Origin: an uncultured Eubacteriales bacterium
Lineage (GTDB): Bacteria > Bacillota > Clostridia > Oscillospirales > CAG-272
NCBI GenBank assembly: GCA_934503195.1
Contig: CAKSVM010000118.1
Span: 1 to 8,227 of the forward strand
Length of the DNA: 8,227 nucleotides
Direction: 5' to 3'
The position numbers and the translations under genes are program-made. This document shows positions 6,470 through 8,227 of the stretch, piece by piece; the stretch's first letter is position 1; every line of letters begins with the position of its first letter. The notes under the pieces are model-generated. The model was not told where the DNA came from, made no database searches, and saw only the letters and a list, made by a program, of their open reading frames with translations.

Positions 6470-8059
6470 ATGAAAGAAAACAAGCTTCTACAGAGTAAGA
6501 TCTATCTCTATCTCACCGAATTCTTCGCCGGGGTCTCGGTCATGGCGGTCGAGCTCGGCGCGAGCCGGCTTCTTGCTCCGTATTTCTCGTCGTCGCAGAT
6601 TGTGTGGACGATAATCATCGGCACGATCATGATCGCGATGGCTCTTGGCAACATTTACGGCGGGCGCGCAGCAGATAAGGATCCCGATCCCGGAAAGCTC
6701 TTCGCGCGGCTGATTATCGCGGCGGTCTGGATCGGGCTTATACCGCTCGTCGGAAAATACGTCATAATCGTCGTTTCGGGATTACTGGTGCTGGCGATCG
6801 ACACGAATTATCTCATCATCGCGGCGTTTGTCTCGTGTATGCTGATCTTCGTCTTTCCGCTCTTTCTGCTTGGAACGGTCACGCCGTCGCTTGTCAAGTA
6901 CACGATGGGCTCGATGGAGGACAGCGGGCGGACGGTCGGAAAGCTTGAGGCCTTCAACACGATCGGAAGCATAATCGGAACCTTTCTGCCGACCTTTGTG
7001 ACGATTCCGTCGGTCGGGACGAGCGTTACGTTTCTGATATTCGCGGGGGTTCTGCTTCTGCTCGGAATCGTGTATTTCATTTTCGCGGGGAAAAGAAAGC
7101 TTCTCTGCGGGGTTTCGGCGGCGGTTCTGATCGTCTCGGCGGTTTTCGGGCATTCGGACAGCTTTGCCTTCTGGGAGGACAATCTCCTTTACGAGGGAGA
7201 GTCGATTTACAACTATCTTCAGGTAAAGGAGACGGATTCGAGCGTCGCGCTCTCGACGAACGTGCTTTTCGGCGTGCAGTCGGTCGCGATGAAGGACGGC
7301 GGGCTGACGGGGATGTACTACGACGCCGCGCTGGCCGCGCCGCTGATGTGCGCTGAGAAGGAGTCGCCGGAGATTCTGGTTCTCGGGATGGGAAGCGGAA
7401 CCTTTTCGACGCTCTGCTCGAAGTACTATCCCGGCTCGAAGATCACCGGGGTCGAGATCGACGAGAAGATAACGAAGCTCGCGCACGAGTATTTCGGGCT
7501 TCCCGAGTCGGTCGGGATCACGACCTATGACGGCCGGGCGTATCTTTCGGCCGACAGGAAGAAGTATGATGTGATAATGGTCGACGCGTATCAGGACATA
7601 ACGATTCCGTTCCAGATGTCGTCGGTCGAGTTCTTCACGCTGGTGCGGGAGCATCTGAATCCGGGCGGAGTGATGGTTGTGAATCTGAACATGGCGAACG
7701 GCGGAGAGGGAAGCATCAACGCGTATCTCTGCGACACGATCTCGTCGGTTTTTGATTATGTACGGGTGACCGACGTCTCAGGCACGACGAACCGCGAGCT
7801 TTTCGCGTCGGTTTCGGAGCCGGAGATCACGCTTCCGTCCTACACGGGCGACGGGGCGTATGAATGGCGCATGAACGATGTTGTCGGTTCGCTCAAAGAG
7901 TACGACGCGGGGAATCTGATCTTCACGGACGACCGCGCGCCGGTCGAGCTTCTCGGAATAAAGCTGATCGATTCGCTGATCACCGACGAGCTTGCGTACT
8001 ACAGGAATATATTCAAGGAAAAGGGACTCGGCGGGCTGATAAATCAGCTGGTTGGGTGA
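6470..8059 (+). CDS. Membrane-bound spermidine synthase-like protein
   Basis: A 529-residue protein of the 'fused MFS/spermidine synthase' type. The N-terminal third to half (about 11-228) is hydrophobic with roughly seven predicted membrane segments, near 12-34, 43-62, 78-108, 113-138, 163-181, 184-206 and 211-228. The rest is a cytoplasmic SpeE-like Rossmann domain: ESIYNYLQVKE at 244-254, the YYDAAL segment at 283-288, nucleotide-binding loop LGMGSG at 305-310, acidic VEIDE at 328-332, YDGRAYL at 353-359, and VDAYQD at 371-376, where SpeE carries its catalytic aspartate region. Classical SpeE transfers aminopropyl from decarboxylated SAM to putrescine. Substrate and product for membrane-fused relatives are not established, and the membrane part may be a transporter-like or anchoring module. 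It is separated from carB-dapF by a terminator and followed 9 nt later by its own. Confidence 0.85.
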   Translation: MKENKLLQSKIYLYLTEFFAGVSVMAVELGASRLLAPYFSSSQIVWTIIIGTIMIAMALGNIYGGRAADKDPDPGKLFARLIIAAVWIGLIPLVGKYVIIVVSGLLVLAIDTNYLIIAAFVSCMLIFVFPLFLLGTVTPSLVKYTMGSMEDSGRTVGKLEAFNTIGSIIGTFLPTFVTIPSVGTSVTFLIFAGVLLLLGIVYFIFAGKRKLLCGVSAAVLIVSAVFGHSDSFAFWEDNLLYEGESIYNYLQVKETDSSVALSTNVLFGVQSVAMKDGGLTGMYYDAALAAPLMCAEKESPEILVLGMGSGTFSTLCSKYYPGSKITGVEIDEKITKLAHEYFGLPESVGITTYDGRAYLSADRKKYDVIMVDAYQDITIPFQMSSVEFFTLVREHLNPGGVMVVNLNMANGGEGSINAYLCDTISSVFDYVRVTDVSGTTNRELFASVSEPEITLPSYTGDGAYEWRMNDVVGSLKEYDAGNLIFTDDRAPVELLGIKLIDSLITDELAYYRNIFKEKGLGGLINQLVG

Positions 8060-8067
8060 GGATGTTG

Positions 8068-8102
8068 GCCGAGGCTGCCGCGAAGCGGCAGCCTCGGCTT
8101 TT
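8068..8102 (+). terminator. Intrinsic terminator of the spermidine synthase-like gene
   Basis: A perfect 14-bp stem (8068-8081 with 8085-8098, arm GCCGAGGCTGCCGC) closes a GAA triloop and is followed by TTTT at 8099-8102. It starts 9 nt after the stop codon. The apex is GCGAAGC, the same as in the hairpins at 13-47 and 8177-8199. Confidence 0.9.
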
Positions 8103-8138
8103 GCGCGCGGAATTTGAGTATTCGTGGAACAGGATATG

Positions 8139-8157
8139 GCGGCCGCGGAGCGGCCGC
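8139..8157. repeat. 8-bp GC hairpin with GGA loop
   Basis: GCGGCCGC at 8139-8146 and again at 8150-8157 form a stem around GGA. The arm is itself palindromic. No T-run follows. It is the second of four hairpins between 8068 and 8219; the stretch 8060-8227 shows no credible gene. Confidence 0.75.
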
Positions 8158-8176
8158 AGGCGGCGCGAATGCGGCG

Positions 8177-8199
8177 TCGACTTCGCGAAGCGAAGTCGA
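8177..8199. repeat. 10-bp hairpin with GAA loop
   Basis: TCGACTTCGC (8177-8186) is perfectly complementary to 8190-8199 across GAA (8187-8189), with the GCGAAGC apex shared with the hairpins at 13-47 and 8068-8098. No T-run follows. Confidence 0.8.
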
Positions 8200-8219
8200 T
8201 TGCGCGCGTGAGCGCGCAA
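8200..8219. repeat. 8-bp hairpin with GTGA tetraloop
   Basis: TTGCGCGC (8200-8207) pairs with GCGCGCAA (8212-8219) around GTGA (8208-8211), which in RNA is a stable GNRA-type tetraloop. It abuts the preceding hairpin with no spacer. TTGCGCGC also occurs at 8101-8108, just after the terminator stem, so an alternative long-range pairing exists. Confidence 0.75.
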
Positions 8220-8227
8220 CCTGCACT

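Noticed and set aside
6782..7654. A 290-codon minus-strand open frame opposite the spermidine synthase-like gene
   Set aside because: It is Arg/Asp-rich shadow sequence, while the plus-strand frame has clear membrane segments and SpeE motifs.
8044..8226. Short overlapping open frames on both strands in the right-end intergenic region
   Set aside because: They run through the perfect hairpins and the terminator, are Arg/Ala/Pro-rich, and have no SD or family resemblance.

Overview
This window comes from a GC-rich bacterium (around 60% GC by eye), most likely a Gram-positive member of the Clostridia such as an Oscillospiraceae/Ruminococcaceae-type organism. That placement is inferred from a Bacillus-like C-terminus on the carbamoyl-phosphate synthase large subunit, strong SD/sigma-A type signals, a TTG start codon and diaminopimelate-type wall biosynthesis. 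No species can be named from the sequence alone. All four genes lie on the + strand, and I see no phage, transposon, CRISPR or RNA gene.

Layout: (1) 1-253 is a non-coding region rich in perfect palindromes, starting with a 16-bp stem / GAA-loop hairpin and ending in a consensus promoter; (2) 254-1132 encodes an RpiR/MurR-family regulator (HTH plus SIS sugar-phosphate domain); (3) 1133-1261 carries a textbook sigma-A promoter preceded by a perfect tandem 9-mer; (4) 1262-2341 is carA (glutaminase subunit of carbamoyl-phosphate synthase); (5) 2343-6404 is one uninterrupted 1353-codon gene in which a complete CarB is joined, with almost no linker, to a complete diaminopimelate epimerase (DapF); (6) a hairpin terminator at 6420-6456 lies directly before the RBS of (7) 6470-8059, a membrane-anchored spermidine synthase-like protein; (8) 8060-8227 holds a U-tailed terminator followed by three further GC-rich hairpins.

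How the genes fit together: CarA supplies ammonia from glutamine to CarB, which makes carbamoyl phosphate for arginine and pyrimidines. The fused DapF domain converts LL- to meso-diaminopimelate for peptidoglycan and lysine. Arginine/ornithine is the usual precursor pool for polyamines, so the downstream spermidine synthase-like protein is thematically close, but its substrate is unknown. The RpiR-type regulator has its own promoter and no demonstrated link to carAB.

The most notable item is the CarB-DapF fusion, in which both enzymes appear catalytically intact. Second is the set of intergenic hairpins with unrelated stems but a shared GCGAAGC-type apex.
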